The translations under genes were made by a program, and so were the position numbers. Shown in pieces: positions 48,536 to 60,297 of a stretch of 64,000 bases of DNA. How positions within the stretch are numbered: the first letter of the stretch is position 1; every line of letters starts with the position of its first letter. Source of the DNA: Epinephelus fuscoguttatus (Eukaryota > Chordata > Actinopteri > Perciformes > Serranidae); contig NC_064762.1 of assembly GCF_011397635.1 (NCBI RefSeq), forward strand, positions 20,981,479 to 21,045,478, in the 5' to 3' direction. The notes beneath the pieces were generated by a model that did not search any database, was not told the origin of the DNA, and was given only the letters and a program-made list of their open reading frames with translations.

Positions 48536-51176
48536 ATTTGTGCATTTATGCGTCATTATTTTAAATATCTTTAAATTTGTCAAAATAAAAGCTCTCTGCT
48601 AATTTCACGTTTGAGTGGAGAAAACAAATGCTCATGTTCAAAATATCGAGGGGGACCTGTACTCTGATTTTCCCCCCAAAATCTACACCTATGGTGGAAT
48701 GCATGGAACACCAATATTCTTGGTGGCTTTGGTTTGACAGGTTTGAATGTAAAAGTTTGTTTACGAATATTTCAGGGTTTTTTTGTTTGTTTCATCCCCA
48801 TTCTGAAAATGCCTTTAGACAGCACCTAAGTTGGCTGTTGCCCCGTTTCCATTTCTAATGCTGACTGGATGCTGGCAATACTTTGTATTTACTATGCAAT
48901 CTTATCCTCTAATCCTTGGCACAAAACTGAGTAAGCGTAATATTTCCTATAATTTACCTGTTTTCTTTGAGTTGCTGGAGCTTAGTGTTGTCCCTCAGGG
49001 AGGACTTGATAGACTTTGGACCCTGGAGAAGGTAATAAATTCCTCTTGATGTAGCTGACAGCCGGGTAAGGAGCCCCTTCACTCAAAAGCAGAGGCAACA
49101 CTTCAAGGTGTAAATTGAACCTAAGATGTATATGTTCCATTAAAATGAGCAGTGAAACAGATTTCACAAACCATGTCGGTGTCAGTCACCAGCGCCTCAT
49201 ATTTCTGTGGCATCACAATCTCGCTGCAGCGGAGATGAATGGACTCTAGTCGAGGGCCATTTGCATAACGGTGAGAGAGTAATGCTGCTGACTCCAGCTG
49301 AAATACTGACAGATGGCTTTAATTTCATTATGTGAGCTACTGTGTTCAGGATGGAGTAGCAGCTGACACACAGCAGACCGCTGGGCTCCTCTACGTGCTG
49401 GACCTGGCTGTAAAACGCTGGAGCGCTGTAGGTAAAGATGAGAGACAGATAACCAATCGAAGCTGGAGGTGTCACAGGTCAAGAGGTCAGCCTGGTAGAT
49501 TGCTCCTCTCAAGGCCGTTGACCGCACATTGAAATTGAGCTGGGTGGTTAGTCAGTTATATGGCCGCTGTTGTCATTACATGAAACGGTTTTGGTTCTTT
49601 GTCAAGGACAGCTGTGAGCAATGTAAGCAATGCTGGGGAGATTACTTGGGTTACACTCAGCAAAATGCCGTTAGAGGAAGCTGAGGAGAAGCAGCATCAT
49701 CCTCTATGGAAACAAAATAGGGTCAAAAGTATTGTAGCTGAGTACGACCATATCTGAATGTGTGAAAACATGTTGAATAAACACGCAAGTGTTTCGATCA
49801 AATGAATTCAAATAACTGAATGTATTTAAAGGCACAAAGGTTTACAGTTGGAGGCTCAGGAGGTAGAGTGGGTTGCCACTATTTCAGTGGTTTGATACAT
49901 GGCTCCTCTAGTCCACAGATCATAGTAGTAATGGCAGCCTCGGCCATCAGTGTATGAATGTGTGTGTGTGAATGGATGAATGTGGCATGTGGTATTAAAG
50001 CACTTTTAGTGGTTATAAGACTAGAAAGGTGCTACACAAATCAAGTCCAAATCAAGTCCAAATAAAGGCATATCTTCCACCGACTATATGGATTCATGAT
50101 ATTGGATTGTTAATCACTGAATCAATATTGATTCAGATTGATGTATTGTTACACCCCTGGCTGTATACAATATGTACCACGCTACTTTTGAGTGATGCTT
50201 TTACAGTCAAATTACATAAAGTCAATGAACTTTATGGTTTTGTACCAACATAAAATGATACAAGACTTATCCACAGCCAGTAACCCTTCCATTGTCACCA
50301 TTAATTAATCTTACATCACCATAAAGTTACATTCTGTCATCTGTATTTGTCCTGCAAACAGCTGTTTAAAAAATAAATAAAGCATTAAAAATAAGTTGCA
50401 TCTATCTCTCTCACTTGCTTCCAATACAAATTCTTTCAACACAAAATGAAAAGTTCCTTGTAGCTGCTTAAATGTAATTTCTAGGGGTGTAACAATGTGT
50501 GCGTATGTGTATATTGTTGGTCATTCTGCCTCTCTGTCCCTCTCCTCAGTAACATTTCCATTGTCCCTTCATTGCCATTTTCCATCCATCCAACCAGATG
50601 TCCTTGGACTTACCCTCCTTTGCCACCTGACTGCTCCACCCATCTGCACACCTGCTCCCACTTTCCTCATCAGCCCTTTTTCACACACACTTGCCACTTT
50701 GTTTAAGTTGCCATGTGCTTTTTGCCTTTGAATTTCAGCCTTTAAAACAACTTGAGTGGGGAGAAAAGAACATGGCTGCAGACAAAATCTACACATACAA
50801 ATATGGCTCAGAATGGTAAGTTATATGACTTTAAGCTATTTAGGCACTTATGTACAATCAGCTTGATGCTAGAACTGTCCAGTCTAATGATGTTTATTAC
50901 TTGCATACACCCACTAAACATATAAGTTTACTGTTTAGACATTGTTTTAAATATATCAACCAATACATTTTTAAACATAGTGGCTGGTAAAATATAGTGG
51001 CATATGGATTAAGATACCACACTTCTAGTTAATATGTCTGCAATAGTAGCGTCAGCTATTCATGTAGCTATTATCATTTTACTGGGGTAATTTAGATTAA
51101 AATTTATTTTATGTAGCACAAGCCTAAACATTTGATACCGCATACCATATAACTAAACATGCACATAGGCGTGTAT
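48536..51176. other. Intergenic
   Basis: No gene recognised. About 49845-50065 (ggaggctcaggaggtagagt ... aagactagaaaggtgctaca) matches the style of a fish retroposon 3' end. The frames near 50495-50800 are pyrimidine-biased and not convincing. Confidence 0.45.
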
Positions 51177-51178
51177 CA

Positions 51179-51212
<34 letters not shown>
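51177..51212 (+). repeat. (GATT)n microsatellite
   Basis: About nine units of GATT/ATTG. A small imperfect (GTATC)n run follows at about 51310-51330. Confidence 0.9.
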
Positions 51213-51214
<2 letters not shown>

Positions 51215-52411
51215 TCTGGAGGACGATAAGACAGTAATCCAAAGGATGACATGCTAAAGTAAAATACTTATTTCCAGCATGGTCATATCGTATGGTATGA
51301 TATCATATATTATCGTATCGTATCGTATATCATTATATAATTCATTTAATTTATCATTTATTTAAGTTGATTTTCTATAAAATTTCAAAATTTTGACTGA
51401 CAGTGGTTAATAAAGTAGAATAACATTGCAGCATACCTGAAAATCAGTGATAAATTTGTTGCTTTCCCATTGGATTGGTGTCGGTTAAGCAAAAACTTAA
51501 GCTTAATTGGCACTGGACATCAATATGATGTCAGAAAAACATTGGACGTTGAATTCTAGTTGGAATGAAAATCAGGTTAACGATATTTTATATGTCCAAC
51601 AATGTTGGAAGTTGAGTTTGGTTTTGGTTACTAAACAACACAACTTTAAATCAGCGTCATCTTTCGTCAGTATTCTACATGAAATTGTATTGGCATTAGA
51701 TGTTGTCCTGAATTTGACTTGTGGTCACCCAAAGTAACAACCTAAATTTAACAAACTATCAATGTCTAATGATGTTGGTGGCCAATGTAGGTTTGTTGTC
51801 CAGCATACGTTGCCATAGTAACTGAGCTTGAACAATGTTGAATTTACTTTATGGAGCTGATCAACTAATAATGAGTCAGATCAACCGAATGATTCATTTG
51901 GAAAACTCTTATGGTGCAGGCCCCTGTTCAGGATTTACTGCCAGCCTATTTATCACCTGCCTACCTGCTCCTCGTTGGGTTTGTTTACTTATTTGGACTG
52001 ATTTCCTGGTGTTGACCCCCGCCTGCATCACTGTTCTGTAAGCCTCGTCTCAGTAAATCATTGTGCTAAATTATCATCTGCATTACCCCGCACACACCAG
52101 CCTTAACAAGAGACGTGGTTGCAGCAAGTTTTTCCTGCTGTAAACTGCTTGACAGCTTTTCGTGTAGATTTTATTGATATCAGCGCCATTATCTATTCTG
52201 CCTCTCCGTCCAATTCTCTATTGATTCCCTCATTAATTCCTGATTTTTCTGTGTAAGGAAAAAAGTATGCCTACTCAGGTTTTCAGCATCAACACAAAGT
52301 GTCTGTGTCTCTACACAGAGTAGAGAAAATAAGGCATGCATGTGACTCAGGTGTGCAAAAGCTCCACTACTTAACTGTTTTATTAGTTGAAGAAAAAAAT
52401 GTTTTTCTTCT
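51213..52411. other. Intergenic
   Basis: No gene. About 51480-51860 resembles a repeat with gacatcaatatgatgtc and acaatgttgg phrases. About 51900-52110 ends in ccagccttaaca, like the 3' end of a solo LTR, but the start was not found. Confidence 0.4.
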
Positions 52412-52789
52412 GTGGTGTTTGCTATGGCGATGGACAGGTTGACAGATGAGGTTAGACAGGAATCCCCATGGATTATGATATTTGCAGATGACACTGTGAT
52501 CTGTAGTGAGAGCAGGAAGCAGGCGGAGGAAAATCTAGAGAGGTGGAGGTATGCCCTGGAAAGGAGAGGAATGAAGATTAGTCATAGCAAAACAGAATAC
52601 ATGTGTGTGAATGAGAAGGGCCCAAGTGGAACGGTGAGGTTACAGGGAGTAGAAATAAAGAAGGTGGAGGATTTTAAGTACTTAGGGTCAACAGTCCAGA
52701 GCAACGGAGAGTGTGGAAAAGAGGTGAAGAAACATGTGCAAGCAGGTTGGAACGGATGGAGAAAAGTGTCAGGTGTGTCATGTAGTGTG
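52412..52789 (+). pseudogene. LINE reverse transcriptase fragment
   Basis: One frame encodes MDRLTDEVRQESPWIMIFAD then DTVICSES, with the catalytic FADD motif, followed by RRGMKISHSKTEYMC, FKYLGSTVQSNGECGKEV and GWNGWRKVSGV. These are diagnostic of a non-LTR retrotransposon palm/thumb region (RTE-like by memory). It lacks both ends and ends abruptly after VSGV. Confidence 0.9.
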
Positions 52790-54510
52790 TCAAATCCATA
52801 GAATCTCACGAATTTAAGCTCTGAAAGATGTTTGTTACTGGTGTTTCAACCCTTACTTAAAATGATAATTTCAAAGGCATAACAAAAGTAGCAGTGTTGT
52901 TATCTTCTTGGTGAAATGAAATCACGTTTGGACCGTTTCTTCCTCTCCACAATGACTCATTCTTGTTGCAAGTTTCCATAAAATCATGCCGCCATTGATA
53001 CAAGGGAATAGATAAACTCGACTGCATACAATTCCGATGGATTGGACATTAGGAACCACTTCTCGATACCCATCCATATTTTCATGTGCCCCTGCTTGCA
53101 CTCTTGTCTTGTCTTGTCTTGTCTCGTTTTGACTTTATGAGAGTGTTGTTCACTGTAGCTCGTGTTTCTTTCTGTGCACTTACTGCAAGAATGACATTGA
53201 CCCGCAGCCTCTCGGGTCAGAAAATCATCAAAGTTTTATCTCTCAGTGGCTGAACATAAATATTTTTAATGTACATTTTGCTTTGCATCAGATTTAACCT
53301 CAGCCCTGCTGAAGGAGAAACATTGATCTCATCATTTGTCTTCCAGACATTTAGTGACATTGATCCAGCGTTTTGCTCTTGTCTCCATCGCTCCACACCG
53401 ATCTGCCTCCTAATGTCTTCATCCTTTCCTCCATCCCTAACCCATTTTACTTTGTCCATGTAGCTTGGTTTCTAATGGTGCCTTATTAGTAGGTCCACTG
53501 CTCAGGGAAGACATTTGATCCTCGCTGCAAACCTCTGATGCTTCGTCACACGCCCTGAGCTAAAGAGGACCCTCTGAGGACACTGCGCACACCACAATGT
53601 CAGTTACAGTTCACAGTAATGGACGACATGTCAGTAATGAGCAGTGATCTGTTTATACTGATAACCATATTTCTGAGTTTGGACAATTTGGTGTCTTAAA
53701 ATATATCCGGATCTCTTTGTCAGTTTTCCTGAGGGATAGACATCCACTGAGTTACAGTTACAAAGACACAATAAGTTGGCTCCTGAAATAAGGCTGTCTT
53801 CCCAAAAACATTTAAGGGGACTGTACTAAAATTATTAGGGGATCAGAAAAGAGAGAGCGTTGTGTATTTTTTCATTTTGCAGGTGGAAATATATTATTAA
53901 GGGTGGCTTGAGGGGAGAGACTCGTCATATGCAGAGGACAACAATCATGTTGCACTGCTCATGCACGTCACAAAGCAGCAAGCTAGTTTTCGATCATTAT
54001 AATTCTGTCGGGAGGAAAGATGATAAGAACATCACTGTTCCAGGTAACTTCAGTGGTACTAAAATTCTTAGTCGTAGCAGGTCTGAAACACCTACTATGA
54101 CCAATAGCAAACAACAGAAAGCTCCAGGAAATACACCCCACCAAAGATTAGCCTTCCTTGGCCACGGAGGACGGCTGTAGCCCTGAAATGGCTCAACAAC
54201 CAAAACTGGATTTTATAACCATTGACTTCTGCAGGCTACACGTAACAAATAACTACTGAAGCTTGTGGCTTGATGTGTGGTGGATGAAATGTTGCTCCAC
54301 GACTGACTCTCTGTCTTTCAGACAGATCCATGGGGAAATACTGGTCACATTGCAGGCAGTCATTTGTAAATCATTTGCAAGCTATGTAGCCTTGGCTGCC
54401 CTTACCAGAGATTACCCCGACACACACACAGGTGCACATAAGAAGTCTGAATTTTGAGGAAAAATTATGCAATTGCCAATTTTATGGGGTATAATGGAAA
54501 CGTAATATTT
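52790..54510. other. Intergenic
   Basis: No gene recognised. A short (CTTGT)n run lies at about 53103-53125. Confidence 0.45.
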
Positions 54511-54514
54511 ATTT

Positions 54515-54960
54515 TATTTATTTATTATTTAACCTTTATTTAACCAGATAAAACCAGTTGAGATCAAATCTCTTTTACAATGGTGATCTGGCCAAGAGGC
54601 GGGAGCGTTACACGTCGGAGAGCAACAAATAAAAACAAATACACATATACAGAACACAGTCATAGGAGATGTGATAAAGAGGAAAAGGACTACCATCAAC
54701 AAGCACAAGGAATGATCACATAAAAAACAAAAACAATAAAAGACAGCAGCAGACGATTAAAGCAAACTAAACACCATGGCAGGAGCAAACAGTGGTCATA
54801 AGCTCAGCAGTATTGTGCTTAAAGCTCTCCAAAGACACTAGAGAGGCCAACTTGAGTAATATAACGAGTAGTGTAACAAATCACTGATGGCAGGGAGTAA
54901 TAAGCAAAGTAATACCACTACTTTTAAAAAGAGCGACAAGTAATGAGTAATACATTACAT
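54515..54960. repeat. Dispersed repeat fragments
   Basis: 54525-54620 (ttaacctttatttaaccaga; gatcaaatctcttttacaat) is the inverted counterpart of the LINE-tail type seen at 33660-33795. 54840-54985 holds gagtaatacattacatttta, a common fish repeat ending in agcccaacactgg. Confidence 0.5.
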
Positions 54961-55094
54961 TTTAGAGTAATTAGCCCAACACTGGCGGCAGTAAGCTTAG
55001 TCTGCATTGTGTGAACTCGTTTAGCAGGAGCTTGACTGTAATGGGCGTTCATTTGTAGGTAAAAGTCCTGCGCCCCAGCTTTAATATCATAGGT

Positions 55095-55574
55095 ATGAGA
55101 CAATATGAGTCCACAGAGAATCTGTATAATCAGTCGGTCATGAAACAAGCAACAAAAATCTTTTCAGACTCTACTCACCCATTGTCCTCTGAATACGAAC
55201 TTCTCCCATCAGGAAGAAGATTTCGTATACCAAAGTGCAAAACAAACCGCCTTAAATTATCATTTGTTCCAGCCTCCATTAAGCTGTTGAACAATGTTAA
55301 AAACTAGTGCAATAGAGCAACGAGCAACGTGCATTAAACACACGGCACTTTAGCACTCAGCACTTTTTCTTGCACTTAAGACGTCTCTGTATTTTTCTGT
55401 GTTGTGATTGTTAAATGTAGTCCATGTCTGTTTTATGTGATAGAACTGTCATTGTGGTGGTGTCCCTGTGATGATGTTTTTATCTTGTCCTGTGAAGCAA
55501 TGAAATGTAGCACTGTGCCCAAGATGAATTTCCCTTAGGGGACAATAAAGTTTACCTTACCTTACCTTACCTTA
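55095..55574 (+). mobile_element. LINE 3' end with (CCTTA)n tail
   Basis: The frame 55095-55307 encodes SDSTHPLSSEYELLPSGRRF, PKCKTNRLKLSFVPASI and KLLNNVKN before a stop. This is the C-terminus of a fish non-LTR retrotransposon ORF2. The 3' UTR follows, with gaatttcccttaggggacaa and a tail of taccttaccttacctta. It is 5'-truncated, as is usual. Confidence 0.85.
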
Positions 55575-56061
55575 AGTCCATCCATCTGAAATTCTTCGCT
55601 TTGGCCATTACATTCATGTTAACAGCGAAATTGTTTTTACCAATTATACCGTTTGAAGGGTGCTGCAGTCTTGGTCTCAGTCAAAAGAAATACTAATAAT
55701 TCTGGGCGGATTTTGCAAAGAAAGACAAAAGGAAGAAAGCAAGCATATTATCCCCATTTCCCAAACCAATCATTTTCACACAGTCCCTAAATGTGGCCAA
55801 CTTGTCTCCCAGATAAATGTCAAGAACACTGTTTAATAACTGTGGCGCTCCTTAACTTTTTATGTGGCACCATCATCAGGTCAGAATTTTAATTTGCCCT
55901 TTTATTACCAATACTTTGGTTTATGACTAAATGCCCGCAAAACTGTTATTCCCATCAACCTCTGTTGTACTTTATGTTTTGTGCTAATTAACAAATGTCA
56001 TCATGCTAACGCTAAACTAAAATGGTGAATGTGGTGAACATTATACCTGCTAAAAATCAGC
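55575..56061. other. Intergenic
   Basis: No gene or clear repeat recognised. Confidence 0.4.
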
Positions 56062-56252
56062 GTGTTTTTTTTTTTTTTTTTTTAAAGATTTTTTTGGGGG
56101 GCTTTTGCCTTTAATGAACAGGACAGTGAAATGGGGTGAGAGAGAGAGCGGGAGGGGGGTGACATGCTGCAAATTGAACCTGCGACCGCTGCAGTGAGGC
56201 ATCATCTCTGTACATGGTGCGCCGGCACTATCCACTACGCTACCAACGCCCC
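56062..56252 (-). mobile_element. tRNA-derived SINE, minus strand
   Basis: On the minus strand the head reads ggggcgttggtagcgtagtg (A-box-like) with gcaggttcaattt (B-box-like) about 50 bp on. The body ends in an A-rich tail (T-run at 56067-56083 on plus). A different SINE family from the 46486 copy. Confidence 0.7.
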
Positions 56253-57412
56253 AAAATCAGTGTGTTTGCATTGTTATTGTAGCATGCTAATGTTAGCATT
56301 TAGCTCAACACTAACTCTGTATGTTTGAATTGGAATTTGAACCGACAGTGTCAATGACCAAAGATGCATTCTTCTTCTTTTTACTTTCAGTACGTACTGC
56401 AGCTGCACCTACAGAGTACGTACTGTTGCATGGAGTATGCATACAGTTGGGATATACTACATCCTTTTAACATTATGCCTTGAACTTTGACCCTCTTGCT
56501 TATATATCCGTCCCAGTCCATAGTGCGAGCTGTCATCTGTCTGCAGACGATGTGACTTATCTTCTGCTGTGCAGAGGATCGTGGGTCCGACTGGAAAGAA
56601 GAGCATGGTTGCTTGCAGTAGAACAACCTGATATTTTTTGGCAAACTGCATTTGACATACTGTATTTTGGGGCATACTCATTTTTAATGACATACAAAAT
56701 AGTCTGTACACCTTTAATTATCATATTTGTGGTAAGGTGTTCTTTTAAAGTACTTTAATCTAATTAAATCCAGGAGCAACATAAAGCAGCAAAGTGGATT
56801 TCCTCTTGCTCTCATCTTGGCTCAAGAGGCAGTTACGTATGTGTGTATGTGTTGGCTTCCTCAGTTTATTTCAGCAGTAAAACTAAATGAGAGCTGACGA
56901 GGTCCAACATGTCAGTGATGAGTGGGAGGCAGAAACAGGGCCATTTTGTCCTTCATGGTCTCAGGGCCCGAGGGCGACAGGCCACGCTTCCCTTTACTGA
57001 GCACGCTCTTTAAATGGCTGAGTTATGTCACCGCTGATCACTGCCAAATTTCACCACACCCCCCTATCTGAAGACGAGTTGGCTTTCTAACCCATAATCT
57101 GAAAATGATTACGGAGCCGTTCTTGCTTACTGAATCAGATTTATGAATATAGTATTTGAGTTATATTTTATAGTGGTAAATCTTTCTTGCTCAGGAGATA
57201 TAGATGTTGGTTTAGGGACGGCATTTCAAGCATCATTTAAAGAGGTAAAGTGACAAATGGATGCACAAAGAATTTCAGCCAAATGTATCTTAATCCACAC
57301 AGACAGCAACTAAATGTCTATTTATCTCCACATACAGAGGTTGAAGGAAACATCCTACAACATACTGAACCACTGCCTCCACCTGCTGGAGCAACAATGT
57401 CTTGCAATCATA
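56253..57412. other. Intergenic
   Basis: No gene recognised. Confidence 0.45.
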
Positions 57413-58390
57413 GGCAAGGTAAGGCAAGCTTATTTATATAGTACTTTACATGAAACATCAAAAGCATTGAGACAAAGTGCAAAAGAAACACACTATAAAA
57501 GGACATTTAAATACATAATGATTACACAGTCATTAAAGAGCTATAGGATAAAAAATAACAAGCCAAAACATACAAAGACAGGGATAAACTGTAAGAAATA
57601 AATAGTTGTTTGATTTAATGAAAGGCTGCAGCAAACAGATAAGTCTTTAGCTTTGATATAAAAGACCTGAGAGTTGCAGAAGACCTGTAGTTTACTGGAA
57701 ATTTGTTCGAGATATGTGGTGCATAAAAACTAAATGCTGCTTCTCCGTGTTCAGGCTTGACTCTAGGGGCATGAAGCAAACCTGTCCCAGATGACCTGAG
57801 AGGTCTGGATGGTTCATAGTGTAGCAGAAGATCCGAAATGTATTTGGGCCCTAAACTATTCAGTGTTTTGTAAACCAACTGTAGTATTTGGGGGTTGATT
57901 TCTCTGAGACAGGAAGTCAGTGCAAAGACCTCAGAACTGGAGTGATTTGAGTCACTTTCTTGGTCTTAGTAAAGACTCGAGCAGGAACGTTCTGAATCAT
58001 CTGCAGCTGTCTCACTGACCTGTAAAGACACTGTTACAGTCGTCGAGTCTACTGGAGATAAATGCATGGACAAGTTTATCCAAATTCTGCCGAGACATCA
58101 GTCCTTTTATCCTCAATATACTCAACAGTCACATTAATATGATCACAAAGTCAGCCGACTGTTATGTTTAGACAGTCGGCTGACTTTGTGATCATCTTAA
58201 TATGACTGTTGAGATTCAGGTCTGAGTCCATGACTACACCAGAGTTCTGGCTTGGTCTGTAATTTTTAGCATTGTCAACTGAAGCTGGGTGCTGACTTTT
58301 AATCATTCCTCATTGCCTCCAAAAATTATCCTCAGTTTTGTCTTTGTTTAATCGACAAAAATTGTGGCACATCCAATCATTGAGCTTATG
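57413..58390 (-). pseudogene. L2/Rex-type LINE ORF2 3' portion, minus strand
   Basis: Reading right to left: SGVVMDSDLNLNSHIKMITKSA, then after disruption RQLQMIQNVPARVFTKTKKV and TPVLRSLH, a stop, and then the open frame 57615-57878 (LNSLGPKYISDLLLHYEPSR ... KLKTYLFAAAFH). The 3' UTR ends with tactatataaataagcttgc. Frameshifts, a stop and a palindromic insertion at 58121-58213 make it dead. Confidence 0.85.
58121..58213. repeat. Near-perfect palindrome (42-bp arms, 9-bp loop)
   Basis: Left arm 58121-58162 and right arm 58172-58213 are reverse complements with only two mismatches. The right arm is the native LINE coding sequence (NLNSHIKMITKSA on minus). The left arm is an inverted copy of it placed where other RT sequence should be. 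Confidence 0.95.
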
Positions 58391-58398
58391 TATTCTCT

Positions 58399-59475
58399 AG
58401 CATGGTGTGCCTCAGGAGTCAGTCCTGGGACCAGTTTTATTTTCCCTGTGCACGCTTCCCCTTGGACACATTATTAAGAAACATGGTGTCTCTTTTCATT
58501 TTTATGCTGACGATACACAGATGTACCTTCCCGTCAGATCCACAGACTCTGGAATGATATGTTCACTCAGTGACTGCCTGACTGATGTTAAAAAAGCTGA
58601 ATGTCAAAATGGTTTCTTCAACTGAACTTGGACAAAACAGAGATTGTTGTCATTTGGGCCGCAGAATGCTACTCAACGAATTCTGCCTTTGGCTGGTCCT
58701 CTATTGGATATTATCAAACCTGTTGCAAGAAATCTTGAACTCTGGTTTAAGCAGCATGTCACAAAGCCTGTGCAATCATGTTTTCATCATCTTAGAAATA
58801 TTTAAAAAAAAATACAATCCATTTCAACTTAAAGACACAAAGACAATTTTACGCTTTCATCTCTTCACACCTGGATTATTGCAACAGCTTCTTTTCTTGC
58901 CTGAATCAAAAATCTATTAATCGACTCCAGACTGTTCAGAATTCAGCTAACAGGCTTTTAATCAGAGCAAAGGGATGTGATCCTATCACTTCAGTTTTAG
59001 CTTCTTTACACTGGCTCCCAGTATATTTTAGAATGGATGTTAGGATTCTACTGATTCCTTTTAAGGCTCTTCATGGTCTCTCTCCCAGCTATATCTCCTA
59101 CCTCTTAGTGCCGTACATGCTAAGACGTATTTTGAGATCCTTGGGCAGAGGTCTTCATCTGTTCCAGAGACCTGGCTGAAAACTAAAGTGGACAGAGCGT
59201 TTGCTGTCAGGGCCCCGAGGCTCTGGAACAGTCTGCCTGAGGAAATCCGAACAGCCGAGTCAAGGATCTCATAATTTCTTAAAACATACTTTTATCTGAG
59301 AGCCTTTTAAGTTCATTTAGACTGTCTTTTATTTCCTCAGTTTTTACACACAGAGGTGTTTTTATCAGTTCTTTTAAAAGTTGTTGTTTTCATGTCGTCT
59401 GTTTCCTTATTCACATTCAAAGCACTTTGAAACTGTTTTTAAAAGCGCTTTATAAATAAAGATTATTATTATAAT
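58399..59475 (+). pseudogene. L2/Rex-type LINE fragment, plus strand
   Basis: [20 protein letters not shown] and [15 protein letters not shown] show reverse-transcriptase motifs, including catalytic YADD. Later segments (cacctggattattgcaacag; ctggctcccagtatatttta; tctggaacagtctgcctgag) continue ORF2 in broken frames. The terminus, agcgctttataaataaagat, then ATT-rich, is a typical L2 tail. Inactive. Confidence 0.88.
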
Positions 59476-59877
59476 CATATTGGACCAGTCCCCTGGTGAT
59501 ATGGTTATGTAAATTACATATTGACCATTTTGTGACCAAATAAAAAACAGACACACTTCTCTGAACAGAGATTTTAATAAACTTTTCAATTCACAAGTCT
59601 TATTGCAGCTGACATGATTAGTTTTTATATTACCAAAATCATTGCAAAAATGCAGTATCATAAATATATGGCCATCTCATATATACTTTTTTGTACATAT
59701 TAATTTGAAAGGTCCCTTAGTTGTAAAAAATAAGTGTGCAACCAACCTAAAAAATCTGGTGGATATCTGCAAAGTTCAGAACAGTATTTTCCTACCAAAA
59801 AGATAAATACTCTAAAGCTCTATCTTTATTTAAAAGGGCTGCTGCTGTAAAGTGAAAGATTGCTTTGATCTTGATGT

Positions 59878-60297
59878 TTTATTGCTAAACAGGCATCCCG
59901 ATTATCTTACGAAATTTCATATAACCATGAAGTCCACGCCGTGAAGATTTATGATGTTTTGACATATATTCAATTAAATAAAAGGATATAAAAAGGCAAT
60001 ATTGGCAAAAGCAGAAGCATAGGGGATAAGTGCATTTACAAAAAATAAACTTCCTCTCAATATTTAAAAGATACAAAATGTGTGAAGGTGTGGAGTGTGA
60101 CTGGCTGGCTGATGGATAACGGTCACATGGTGCCAGCTGGGAAAGGAGTGTGAAGATTAACAGGAAGACTTCTCTTCTGCTGTCCGTGAGGCAAGATGTC
60201 TTTTTTTTCCATGCCTCTGGTTCCACCTCCATCTCTACCCTCTTTGTACCCATCAATCCATCCTCTCACTCTCTCCTCTCCTGTTTTTTTTTGTCCC
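59878..60297 (-). other. 3' UTR of the MIDEAS/TRERF1-family gene
   Basis: Follows the stop at 60300-60298. AATAAA on the minus strand at 59883-59878 is the likely poly(A) signal. No coding content. Confidence 0.5.
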
